Notes under the pieces: generated by a model
What the model saw: the letters and a program-made list of their open reading frames with translations, nothing else
Database searches by the model: none
Told to the model about the DNA's origin: nothing
Part shown: positions 38,575 to 48,533 of the stretch, piece after piece
Numbering within the stretch: the stretch's first letter is position 1
Layout: every line of letters starts with the position of its first letter
DNA from: Kuschelorhynchus macadamiae
Taxonomy: Eukaryota; Arthropoda; Insecta; Coleoptera; Curculionidae
Direction of reading: 5' to 3'
DNA: 64,000 nucleotides
Assembly (NCBI GenBank): GCA_030620095.1
Contig: JAUTXW010002365.1
Span: forward strand, 1 to 64,000
Position numbers and translations under genes: made by a program

Positions 38575-39402
38575 GTTATTAGAAATAACGATAAATTAGA
38601 ATTTGATATTTATAGGAAATTTGCTAATACTAATAGGTATATAACATGCCACTCATTTAATTGCCGTCAACATAAAATGTCAGCATTTCATTTCTTAACT
38701 CACAGGTTAATCAATTTTCCATTAAGTAAAGAACATTTTAACAGTGAAATGAATCGAATTAAAAATATAGCTAAAAGTAATGGATATAATGATAATTTTA
38801 TACATAAATTAGTAAATAGACATAAGCATAAGAAAATGTTAAAAAATGCCACTACCCTTCCAGCACCTGTGGCTCCCAATAAGTTCATAGTAATCCCATA
38901 TGATCCCAGATATATGAGAGGTCTAGAAAAATTATTTAAAAACGTAGGTTTTAGAGTAGCCTACAAAACGGAGAACAGTTTGAAAAAGCTCCTCGCAAAC
39001 CCTAAAGACAAAGTCGACTTGAAGGAGAGGAATGGCATCTATGAAATTAGCTGTAATAACTGCGATCTAAAATATGTTGAGCAAACTAAACGCTCCATAA
39101 ACATTCGTTTTAAAGAACACATGGCACATTTAAGATACGGAAGAACAGAAAAGTCAAGCGTTGCCCAACATGCTTTGGAAAACAATCACCAAATAAGAAT
39201 AAATAACCTTAAGCTGATTAAAAATGTAAATAATAGATTATTGGATGCATTTAAGAGTATAGAAATAGTTAAACGTGGCAAGAAAGCACTAAATAAAGAC
39301 AGAGGGCCTATTCCCTATAGTCCCCTCTATTGTTTACTTGACAACGGTGCACTCGGGTGCAACCAAGTGTGGCCACATTTACCTATAAATAGTTTCGGTT
39401 AG
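38575..39402 (+). CDS. Penelope-like polyprotein C-terminus: RT end and GIY-YIG endonuclease
   Basis: The frame is open from 38575, upstream of the ATG at 38677, and reads KLEFDIYRKFANTNRYITCH, SFNCRQHKMSAFHFLTHRLI and NFPLSKEHF; the FDIYRKPTxT and AxxHSLTHRL motifs belong to the end of Penelope RT. After a basic linker (VNRHKHKKMLKN) come ENSLKKLLANPKD and the endonuclease: NGIYEISCNNCDLKYVEQTK, then IRFKEHMAHLR and SSVAQHALENNH. GIY is intact, while YIG reads YVE rather than the usual YVG. It ends at a stop at 39400. The coding part is uninterrupted but lacks the catalytic RT, so it cannot replicate alone. GIY-YIG cuts target DNA in Penelope retrotransposition. Confidence 0.92.
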   Translation, partial: VIRNNDKLEFDIYRKFANTNRYITCHSFNCRQHKMSAFHFLTHRLINFPLSKEHFNSEMNRIKNIAKSNGYNDNFIHKLVNRHKHKKMLKNATTLPAPVAPNKFIVIPYDPRYMRGLEKLFKNVGFRVAYKTENSLKKLLANPKDKVDLKERNGIYEISCNNCDLKYVEQTKRSINIRFKEHMAHLRYGRTEKSSVAQHALENNHQIRINNLKLIKNVNNRLLDAFKSIEIVKRGKKALNKDRGPIPYSPLYCLLDNGALGCNQVWPHLPINSFG

Positions 39403-39528
39403 GATAAGTTACTTTAGTTTATATCATTTGCTGATGATGCTAACTTGGTTAGCGAAACGCGCGTCCAGAACATAACAAGTTGTAGTGTAGAGTGATTAGA
39501 ACTCTTTTATTTTGATTATCTAGAAATC
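38576..39528 (+). mobile_element. 5'-truncated Penelope-like element inserted in family R
   Basis: The flanks TTATTAGAAAT (38576-38586) and TTATCTAGAAAT (39517-39528) look like a target duplication differing by one base. Between them lie the end of the RT, the GIY-YIG endonuclease and a 3' UTR with a hammerhead-like motif. Family R text is interrupted on both sides (AAAATCAAGTATTAT to the left, AACTGGTAAAGTTTTGGT to the right). 5' truncation is usual for these elements. Confidence 0.8.
39427..39469 (+). ncRNA. Hammerhead-ribozyme-like motif in Penelope 3' UTR
   Basis: CTGATGA (39431-39437) is followed by one extra T, a perfect 6-bp stem GCTAAC/GTTAGC (39439-39444 and 39448-39453) with loop TTG, then GAAA (39454-39457), C, GCGC and GTC (39463-39465). 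A15.1-U16.1 and C15.2-G16.2 give the minimal stem III. The bases after GTC (CAGA) pair with those before CTGATGA (TTTG) over four positions, one of them G-T, as a short stem I. Minimal hammerheads are known from Penelope elements. The extra T between the core and stem II could weaken or abolish activity. Confidence 0.62.
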
Positions 39529-41370
39529 AACTGGTAAAGTTTTGGTACTAATTTAAGATGGCGGCCAAATAAAATATTTGTAATCGTGAAAAAATCGCCA
39601 ACTCGGGTTTTACGTATTTTCATGTTTAGCGTCCTTAGATGCCAAAAATATGTTTTATCAATTCCGTCGGTCCGTATGTTGGTTTGTCTGTCAGTCAGTT
39701 CGAGGTATAGCTTAAAAACTAGGACTTATCAGATTGATTTCAAATTTTGATCAAAAATTAAGGGTCATATGGGGATATCCTGGTAATATTTTGGTGAAAA
39801 TCCAATACGCCACAACAAGTTGGCGGCCTAGTGAAACGTTAAAAACTAACCATCCAATTTCCTCAAATTTTGCACAAAAGAAAAGTGTTATATAGGAATA
39901 AACTGGCAACATTTCGGCATGAATATAAGATATCAAAACAAAATGGCGGCCTAATAAATTATTTTAAAAAAAGCCAGAAAAAGCTACTAATTAGATCAAT
40001 TTCTAATTTTCTGCAAGCATTAAGTGTGATATAGAGATAAACTGGCAAAATTTTGGTACTTGAATTCAAGATGGCGGACAAATAATTTTTACTTCCCAAG
40101 TAAAAGGGAAGTATTTTAACTGTGAAAAAATAATCCGAGATTCTTTCAAATCTTTACATTCCTAGATGCCGAAAAACATGTTTTCTAAATTTCGTCGGTG
40201 TGTCTCTTCGCGGCATAGCTAAAAACTACTTACCCAATTGACTTGAAATTTTGGCAAAAAATTCAAGGTTATTTTGGGATGACCTGGTAACATTTTGGTA
40301 AAAATAAATTCAATATGGCGAAACAGAATGGTGGCCTAGTTAAATGTTAAAAAAATAATTATCTCAAATTTTTGCACAAAATCAAGTATTATGTAGGAGT
40401 CAAGTGGTAAAATTTTGGTATGAATCCAACACGGCAAAACAAAATGGAATGGCGGAACAAAAGGGCAGGTTAATAAAATATTTATTAATTTGGACTGAAA
40501 AAAACAACTTAATGGACTGATTTCAAATTATGTGCCATAACTAGTTAATGTGGTATAGGAATGAACTAGTAAAACTCAAGATGCTAGCCAAATAAGATAT
40601 TTGTAACTGTGAAAAAAAATCACCTACTCAGGTTTTATATCTTTTCAGGTTAGATAAATATTCAAAAAATATTTTTATAAAAATTCCGTCGGGCCGCCTG
40701 TCTGTCAGTTCTCGGCGTTGCTTAAAAACTACTCATCAGGTTGAAATTTTAGACACAATTTAGAGGCCATATAAGGATGACCTGCTAATATTCTGGAAAA
40801 ATCCAATGTGGGAACAAGATGGCGGCCTAATGAAACGTTAAAAAATTTTACTAAAAAAATTAATTATCAATTTTTCTCAAATTTTGCACAAAAATCAAGT
40901 GTTACATAAGAACTAACATTTTGGTATCGATATAAGATAGCAAAACAAAATGACAGCCTAATAAAATATTTAAAAAATCGGCCTCAGTAAACTACTCATT
41001 AGATTAATTTCAAATTATGTGTAAGCATTAAGTGTTATATAAAGATAAACTGGTAAAGTTTTGGTACGAATTCAAAGTGGCGAAACAAAATTACGGCCAA
41101 ATATTTTTTAAAAAAATTCAACGTAAATAAATCTTATGTCAAGTTTTGCGGAATATTTAAATAAGATATAAGGATAAACTGGTACGAATTTAACATGACG
41201 TAACAAAATGTAGGTGTATCTCAAAGTAAAAACTACTTATTGGATTTATTTTAAATTTTGTCCACAAATCAAGTGTGGCAAAGATAGAAATTGGGTAAAA
41301 TATTGGTACGAATCCAATATGATGAAACAAAATGGCGCCCAATAAAAATGTTTGAAAATATGTTATATAT

Positions 41371-41700
41371 GGGTTCTTAAATGACTATGTATTGAACTAA
41401 ATTGGGTCACACTGCACTATTTCTAATAAACGGAAAAATTAATAACGAGGGAAGTTGGGGGTAAAGGAAGTTTACCGATTTTCTTAAATACCGAACGAGA
41501 TTTAAAAATCTTAATTTATTTTCTACAACTTTCCGATTTACCATTTGATTCCAAAATGTGCAGAAATACCCGAAACTCTAACTTGAAAAAAAACACGTTC
41601 ACAACTCTTAATTTTGAAAGAAAATGATCGAATTGTCTTAAAAAACCTTTGCTGGATTCTGCTTGATTTCCCTGTCAAGCTGTATTTTTACATGACAAAC
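41371..41700 (+). repeat. End region of family R
   Basis: Shares text with 37785-37955 (TTAATTTATTTTCTACAACT, AAGAAAATGATCGAATTGTC, CCTTTGCTGGATTC) and with 6560-6690 (AGGGAAGTTGGGGGTAAAGG versus AAGGGAAGTTCCCGTGAAGA). Confidence 0.5.
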
Positions 41701-44700
41701 TTTAACACGAGATGAATCCAGAAATTATCAAACATCTCCTCAAATAGTTCGAGGGGCGGTAATATAGATATCCATCGTAAACTAGAGTAAACATTCTAAC
41801 ATATCTTTATGTTCGATTTTGTTTACCAAATGAACGTAATTTAAAATAATAAATATATGTAATGTATTATATGTAGGTATAGCATTGCATTGCACGTTTT
41901 CTGCCTATTGGGGTTCGAGCTATATAGGTATTTTAATTATCTGGGATGTTTACCTGTTTCAATATATTATAAAAATTATGCATTTTATAGATCAATTTAA
42001 ACAAACTTCTGAACGTGGCAGGAAAAAAATGTAATACAATATTTTGTAACAAAGAATGTGACTTGGTCCCTGGTTTTAGCCCAGGAGGTACCGATTCGCT
42101 GATACTAAAGCTTAAAGCAGAGCAATGAATGGTAAAGCGCGCTACGTTTCTAAATATTCTCAATGTTCAGCTTTAACACCGATCGGGCTGAATTTTGCAG
42201 CAGTCTCTAGGAGAATTGTAGACGTTTCTTTCTGCAGAGTTATAATAGACTCCACTGACATTTTTTTTACCGAAAGGCGCGCCAATTTATCTTCTTCGAT
42301 TGATCCTCTGGCATATTTCTTCCCAAAGTTCCGTTACTGAGTGGAGTGTGCCGAATGTCAAAAATCACGATTTTGGGAATGTGGACAGTAAACGTGTCGT
42401 CTTTTGTTACTAATGTATTGCTTACATCCTTTATTACTTAATTTTGAATTATCAGATATTGATATTTTTATTTAAAACATATTACTTGGTTAACGGTATG
42501 GACTCTCCATGGTTCGTAGGCGTATCTTCATCGGCTCGGGAAATATTTATGATGTTTATTTGGTCCGTCTAATCCACGTAAAATTACATTGCCCCCTAAC
42601 AATGCTGTGAAAGAAATTTTAGATTAACAATCTGATCAAAGCTAAATCACTGACTATTTTTAGCACAGCATTCTAGAGTTAGAAAGCTTTTGACATGCCT
42701 CTTCCACGCGTTATTTCCTCTTTTAAGTACAATAATAAAAGGAATCAATTTCCGCGAAGTAAAAATCCAATTTACTTCAATGTCACTTATCACCCAAAAA
42801 GCCCTATTTGTCTTCTTGCGTAAACAGTCAAAGAAATGAAAAAGGTTCGAAATCTTAAAGCTTTTATCTGATTTCCCTCTTCGAGCGAAAGAGACCCAGT
42901 CAAATTCGGCAGATGCAAACAAAGAAGCCGTTTTATGTTTGAAAACGAAATATTTCAATATAGGAAGTTGTCCTGCCCATTTCAGTTAGTGAAAATCTAG
43001 AAGAAATATTTTTTTTTTATATTTAGAGGAAACTGGGAAAATACCTATGGAATAGCCGATATGCGTTTAAATGTATTTCGATTGCTTCCTGTATTTAAAT
43101 AAATATATAAAGCAAAAAATTAGAAGTCATGATCAAAATAGAACCACTTTTTTTACGTTTCAAATAAAGCAAAACTAATAAAAGAAACTAAAATATGGTG
43201 AAGGCTATAATAAATTGTTTTAAATATCACTGTAAAAACTTTTCAATTAATTGACTTCATATTCTATATAAATATTATCTGTGTTATATAAATGAATTAT
43301 TATATTATTAAAAATTAATTAAACAAATAATAAAGTTTTTAAAAAATCACTTTAAAGACACTTAACCAATTCAGTTCAGATGAACTAATACGATTTTGGT
43401 GCGTATCCAAAAGCGCAATCAATGACGGCGTAATAAAAAAATTGATCAAGCGTAAACGGTTTACGCTAAATAACAACTAGAGATACTCCACTAGTCGGTA
43501 CGTAAATAAAAAAACAATAATAAAAAGGAAGTAAGTTCTATTTATAATTATACTTTATCTACTACTTCCAAATAAATTGCCTTTTTTGGTAAACATATTT
43601 TGGTCTCTCCATGCAGGTGAGCCTTAAAAAACAATTTAAATTATATAATATAAATTTGCCCCGCTGTTAAAGTAATAAGTAGTCTAACGTTGAGTATCTT
43701 ACTACCAGAGAGAATGTTTCTGTGTAAATCCTTTTGCTACTGGTTTTGACTTGTGTTTTTCTATACTTCTTTCATCGTCAGTTTTAATTTGAAATATCCA
43801 TTAACTTTTAATTTAGTTAGATTTTTAAAAGATACACACACTCTTTTTTTGCTTGCTGTTTCCCACTTTCATTTATTGTTTCAAAAATAAGCTTGAACTG
43901 TCTTCGTCCTCATTTAATTAACTTAAATATAATACAAAAAAAAATGTTATGCACACATAGTACTTCTCAATATATTTGTATGTCAATTGTTTTTTAAGTT
44001 AAGATTTACATGCAACAAATTATAAGATAATTGGACGTGTTTTTTTGTTTTTGTTTATAATCTATTAATTAAAAAAATATGTCAACATTGAAAAGTTATT
44101 TTACCTGCTTTGAGTCTCTGTTGAGTGGAAAAAAAATTATACCCAAAAATAAAACAAATTTGCCATTTCGCGGTTTTTTTAACTAAGCGTTATGCAAAAC
44201 AAAATATTTTTGTTTTTAAGGAACTCTTGTATCCTCTATCGCTGTATGTGGAAAACTGTTTTATATGCAAAGATATAAAAGAAATTGGAAATGTGTCACC
44301 GATTTTTTATTTAAGCAGACTGTTTTCAAATAAAAAAAAAATTAGAAATATATCCTATTTTTGGAGGCTGCTCTATGACTGATCTCTATGACTAATCTGT
44401 ATAGGAGAAAAGAATATTTATATATAAAAAATAAAAGAAACTTAGGTTTCGCCCTTTGATAAAAAAGCTAAACGTTTTTAAATTTAAAGGACATATAAAA
44501 TTTAAACGTATTTTAGTTTCCGTGGAACTTCCTCTTATATTTTAGTACACTTTATTGGTATATCAAAATGATCTTGCTCGTTTCCACCAGAAATTAGCAG
44601 AATAATTAATAAATGCGAATATACGGCTACGTCTAACTTGCAACGTCTTTGTAAGGTAGAGGAAAATAGAGACAATATCAGCATCACAATGGAGGTTAAA

Positions 44701-45430
44701 GAAAGAACGTAAGAATGCAACCAGATGATTTTTATGTAAGAGTAATTGCCGAGAGAGTCATTGTCATTAAATTTTTGAACCCATTTTTATATTAAGCTTA
44801 GATATTCCTTCCCACAGAAAAATTAGATTCAATTGATTGAATTAGAAGTGAATGAATAGAAATTAATTGATATTTACGAAAAACAACATTTTTGTTTCAA
44901 TGTACGGTGTAAGGAGCGGAAGCAATATTTTTTGTCGGTCGAAATATCTAATGCAATCCTGATTTAAAAAAAAATTCTTTAAGGACAGCTATTTCGCAAT
45001 TTGCCTGAAAGTTGTAATGAAGTGGAAATTAGTAAAGATGGATGGAATATCACAGAAAAAAAATTTAATGATGCTCAGTACTAACTTTTGTAAATTTCTT
45101 TCTGAAGCTTTTATATCCACAGTTTTACATTATTCTTAGTAATCTTTTGTATTAATGAATACTTCGACTGGTAGACGAAGACTTTTGTATAGATTCTTAC
45201 CAAATCAAATGGATTGGGCGTGATAATAATTCTCTTATTTTTGGGTTCTACATGTATGACATTACGAAAGGCCCAAGGTAACACATAATGTAATAGTTAA
45301 ACATTTTTTTAAAATATTTTTTGAATTTTGGATTCCGTTGTAATTTTTTTCGAACAATTTTTTTCATCTGATTCATTAGATTATAGCGAAGAATAGCCCT
45401 ATATACTTTCTACACGTATAATTAACTTAA
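41701..45430. other. Long unassigned stretch
   Basis: I found no family motif over 3.7 kb. A fragment of family R sits near 43370-43450 (GATTTTGGTGCGTATCC, ATGACGGCGTAATAAAAA). Minus ORF 42647-42958 (103 codons, basic, aromatic-rich) is the longest and unrecognised; 41933-42340 is also relatively GC-rich with ORFs on both strands but no known motif. Confidence 0.4.
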
Positions 45431-46290
45431 TTTTTTTAGCAAAAGGTCATTAAAGCCATAGAAAAGCTGCCAAGAAGTGCAGCAGGTCTGGACTTACTTC
45501 CAGCATACATAATTGGAAATTGCTGATTTATTCTTACAAAACTTCTTCAGATTTAATGTATGCCTAATTAGTCCAATTTGAAAGAAGTGCGACTGATCAG
45601 AAATAAGTTACTATAGGTCGATATCAATAATATGCAACTTTTCCAAAATATTTCAGTTTCTACTACATTTCCTTGAACTAAACACCTAAGAGCGCCTTCT
45701 CAGCATAGATTTTTTTAAGGATAGGTCTACGTCAACCAACTTAATTACTATAACACAAGATATAGCCGAGGCAATAGATGACGGTTCTGAGACTAACGCA
45801 ATTTATTTGGTTTCACCAAAGCTTTTGATCGACTTTATTTTTTTTTTACTCTCAGCTTCTAAAATTCTTCATTTCGTTAATTACGCTGTTAGAAATGTGC
45901 GCTCTAGATCGTACTCTGCAAGGTACGTTGTTCCGCAAGGGTCTGTGTTGGGGCCTTCACTCTTTAATCTTTTCATAAATGGTATAAGCGCTAAGCTTGA
46001 CTTGAATTACGTATTATACGCAGATGATGATAAACTATACAGTCGTGTAAATAATAAGATTATAAAACGCTTCATCAAATCTTTAAATAAAGAGTGAAGT
46101 CGTTCTTATCAAATAATTTGCAAGTTAACGCAAGTGCAACATTATGAGTTTTTTAATTTAAACAAGGCTAAATGACTATAACTACATTCTATATAATATA
46201 ATTTCCCGCGTAGGGGCGTCCTATAGAGACTTTATGGTAACGATTGCCGCAAAACTCCCATTTACTACTCCTTACACTTCACATTGACGG
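45431..46290 (+). pseudogene. Jockey-like LINE reverse transcriptase, first part
   Basis: In shifting frames one reads VIKAIEKLPRSAAGLDLLPA near 45450, YRSISIICNFSKIFQFLL near 45610, TTRYSRGN/AIDDGSETNAIY near 45770-45810, then KAFDRLYF. The open piece 45807-46097 has RSYSARYVVPQGSVLGPSLF, NLFINGISAKLDLNYVLYAD and DDKLYSRV: RT motif B and the catalytic YADD. After it come SNNLQVNAS and CNIMSF (about 46100-46150). This is the arrangement of Jockey-clade ORF2. The reading stops near 46290 and resumes at 51325, because the DUF7869-like element was inserted there. Confidence 0.8.
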
Positions 46291-46923
46291 GTCAGAGGAA
46301 AAAAGCAGGTAGGTCAATTTTTTTTGAAACTGATAAAATCACAATTTAATGTTTAAAACTTTACAAAATCAGTACAAAAACGTATGAAAGAGTTTTTTCT
46401 GTGAAAATAACTAGAATATTATATTCTTAGAAAGTAAAAATTAAGCTTCAATTATCCAGGTTGTTGATAGATCGCTGCAGTGTTTATAGGAACGATAAAT
46501 CTGCCCTATATTTTTGGAAGGCCCCTAAAAAAATGCACAATAAGTATAGGAAACTCAGGTAATAATTATTAACTGCACTCACTTGCGTGCGGAAAAGTAC
46601 TTTATACAGCACTGAAAAATACTTTACCGCACTACTGCGGAAAAGTACCGCTTTCTGCACGCAGATGAGAGCAGAAAACTCACTTTATCACACGCTCGTA
46701 AGAAAAACATTATTATGACAATCGTCAGGATAAATAAACGCTATCAGTATAATATTTCACTTACATTAATTTAGTCATGGGGTAGTTTACTAAATAACTT
46801 CACAGCAGGGAGGGTACAAAAATGTATTAAGCTTTGCAGACCTTTGATTTTTGCACTGGAAATTGGCAGCAGTCCTGGAAAGAATAATAGAAATTTGTTA
46901 GAAATAGGTGAAAATATTTTTTA

Positions 46924-48358
46924 TTAGTACATGTCATTGTAAGCTGGAGGGGGAAGTTCAAACAACCCATTTTCTAATGGTAGACAATGTTGTGGCGCCC
47001 TAATAGTGCCTGTCAAAATTTTCCCAAAGTACGTCGTGTAACAAACGGCTATTGCTGGATGAAGAATGTATAATTTGGATAGGAGCATTTTAAATAGGCA
47101 TTTAGCGGCATACTTTGATTGCACCATTGTCTTTTAATCCAGTACCATTTTTTTAGTAACACTGACCACCGTAAAAGAAGATGGTTTCGACCGCTCACCA
47201 TTTCACCATTTTCTCGAAATTCTCAGGCGTTTCTATCGGTGCTTTTATATTCAATCACCCAACATTTTTATCGTACTCCAATGAATAATTAATGAATCTG
47301 AATATCGTGTAATTTTTATTCCGTCGCCCTGCAGAATTCCAGAATATTTCTAATTCACGAACTTTGTCATCCAAATAGTTCATAATGAAGTGAAATAAGA
47401 AAGAAGCCACTTCATTCGGCCCTTTTTTTTTGGCAATAGCTTCGTGGTATACGTAAAAAATGGATTCGTCATTTGCAAGAATATGAACATTGAAGAAATA
47501 GATAGAAAGTTGCCGTATATAGTATACATCGTTTGTAGCTATATTCAGCAGGGAGACATTCTTTCTATACATATGGCTTCTTCCTTCTTATTTTTTCTTG
47601 CCTCGGTTTTGGTTTTTCTTTTAAGATTTTAAAAGGGCGCCGCCCGTTCCTTATAAAGCATGCTTTTCCACAAATAAAGCTCAATTTTGCCACATATTCA
47701 TGGCACACTGTACATTAGTGTACAAGTATCTGTAAGCGGATATCCAAAAGAAATATAAAATTTCGTGTTAAAAATCATTCTGTAAGTGTCGAAAGATACA
47801 ACTGCTGCAGGATGTAATTTTTTGAATAGCTTATACATTTTTTTATATTCAGACTTTCTAACAAATAAGCCTTCTTTGAGTCTTTAAGGCTTTATTGAAT
47901 CTAACGACTTTTGAAACTTTTGTTATGGTTTTTAACTAGAGCTGCAGTGGCCTTATTTAGCCTTCTGTGTTTTTTGGAATGCTTACCCCTTTTATCCTTA
48001 GGTGCACAATCCACTAATTTCAAACTTTTCTGCACAAAGTTAAGTTTGTTTTTAGTGATGCCGTAAAATGAGCAAAATGTCTTCGAGTATATACTAATAT
48101 TAACCACATTTTCGCACTCTTGAGTAACTTTACCTCCTCTTCACCTTTTCGAGGTCTCTTTTGTGTCACGGGTATTACGGTGATCAATCCTGCCAAGTAC
48201 ATGTTTTGTTTATAGTGAGACAGTAGCTGGTTAAAGTAGCGTAATATCTCTTTTCTGTCCTGTTTAGTCGTTATGTCAAAACACTTTAATCGTTTGCAAT
48301 GGCAAGGAGGGCCAGCTTCATGCGTCGCAAGTCTTAATTTTTTATTTACCTCAGACAT
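46924..48358 (-). pseudogene. DUF7869-like protein, probable transposase of unnamed type
   Basis: From Met at 48358: AGPPCHCKRLKCFDITTKQD, YKQNMYLAGLITVIPVTQKR, then after a frameshift YSKTFCSFYGITKNKLNFVQ and KDKRGKHSKKHR (47901-48107). In other frames between 47880 and 47600: KMYKLFKKLHPAAVV, FDTYRMIFNTKFYISFGYPL, TDTC. At 47255-47572: RQLSIYFFNVHILANDESIF, YVYHEAI, KGPNEVASFLFHF, ELEIFWNSAGRRNKN. C-terminal text PENFEKMV near 47210 and the 46924-47127 frame follow. This order (GPPCxCxxKC; CxKxFxxxxGI; FNxxFxxSFGxPxxDTC; YxRxLxxYNxxIH; SDxCGGQNKN) is that of a large uncharacterised insect protein family annotated, as I recall, as DUF7869. Here the SDxCGGQN core reads NSAGRRN and several frameshifts are present. 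Confidence 0.72.
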
Positions 48359-48533
48359 CTGGCCAGTTTCTTCTTTTTTTTCCGTCGTCAGAGCTTGACA
48401 TTACGATATACTCACAGCCTTATAACTGAAAAGTTAATATCAAGAACAAAGGTTATTAAACGACAAACAAACGCGAAAGAAGCATTCTAAACTAATTGTT
48501 GGCGATACACTGACCTAATGCTTTGGTAGGAAG

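Larger units (their letters stand above)
38207..41370 (+). repeat. Family R array, tandem units of about 0.5 kb
   Basis: Unit headers start near 38209, 39570, 40088 and 40595. Two begin with the palindromic TTACTTCCCACGTAAAAGGG / TTACTTCCCAAGTAAAAGGG; all continue GTGAAAAA-TCACC...CTCGGGTTTT, a CTTAGATGCC-like step, TCAATTCCGTCGGTCTGTCT and GCGGCATAGCTAAAAACTA. Each header is followed by two to four submonomers of about 110-130 bp built on TCAAATTTTGCACAAAAATC, AACTGGTAAAATTTTGGTA and CAAAATGGCGGCCTAATAAA. The array is split by the Penelope insertion at 38576-39528. No ORF is conserved among units. Confidence 0.75.

Noticed and set aside
42647..42958. 103-codon minus-strand ORF as a possible gene
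   Set aside because: No motif on either strand, no conserved context; left as unassigned.
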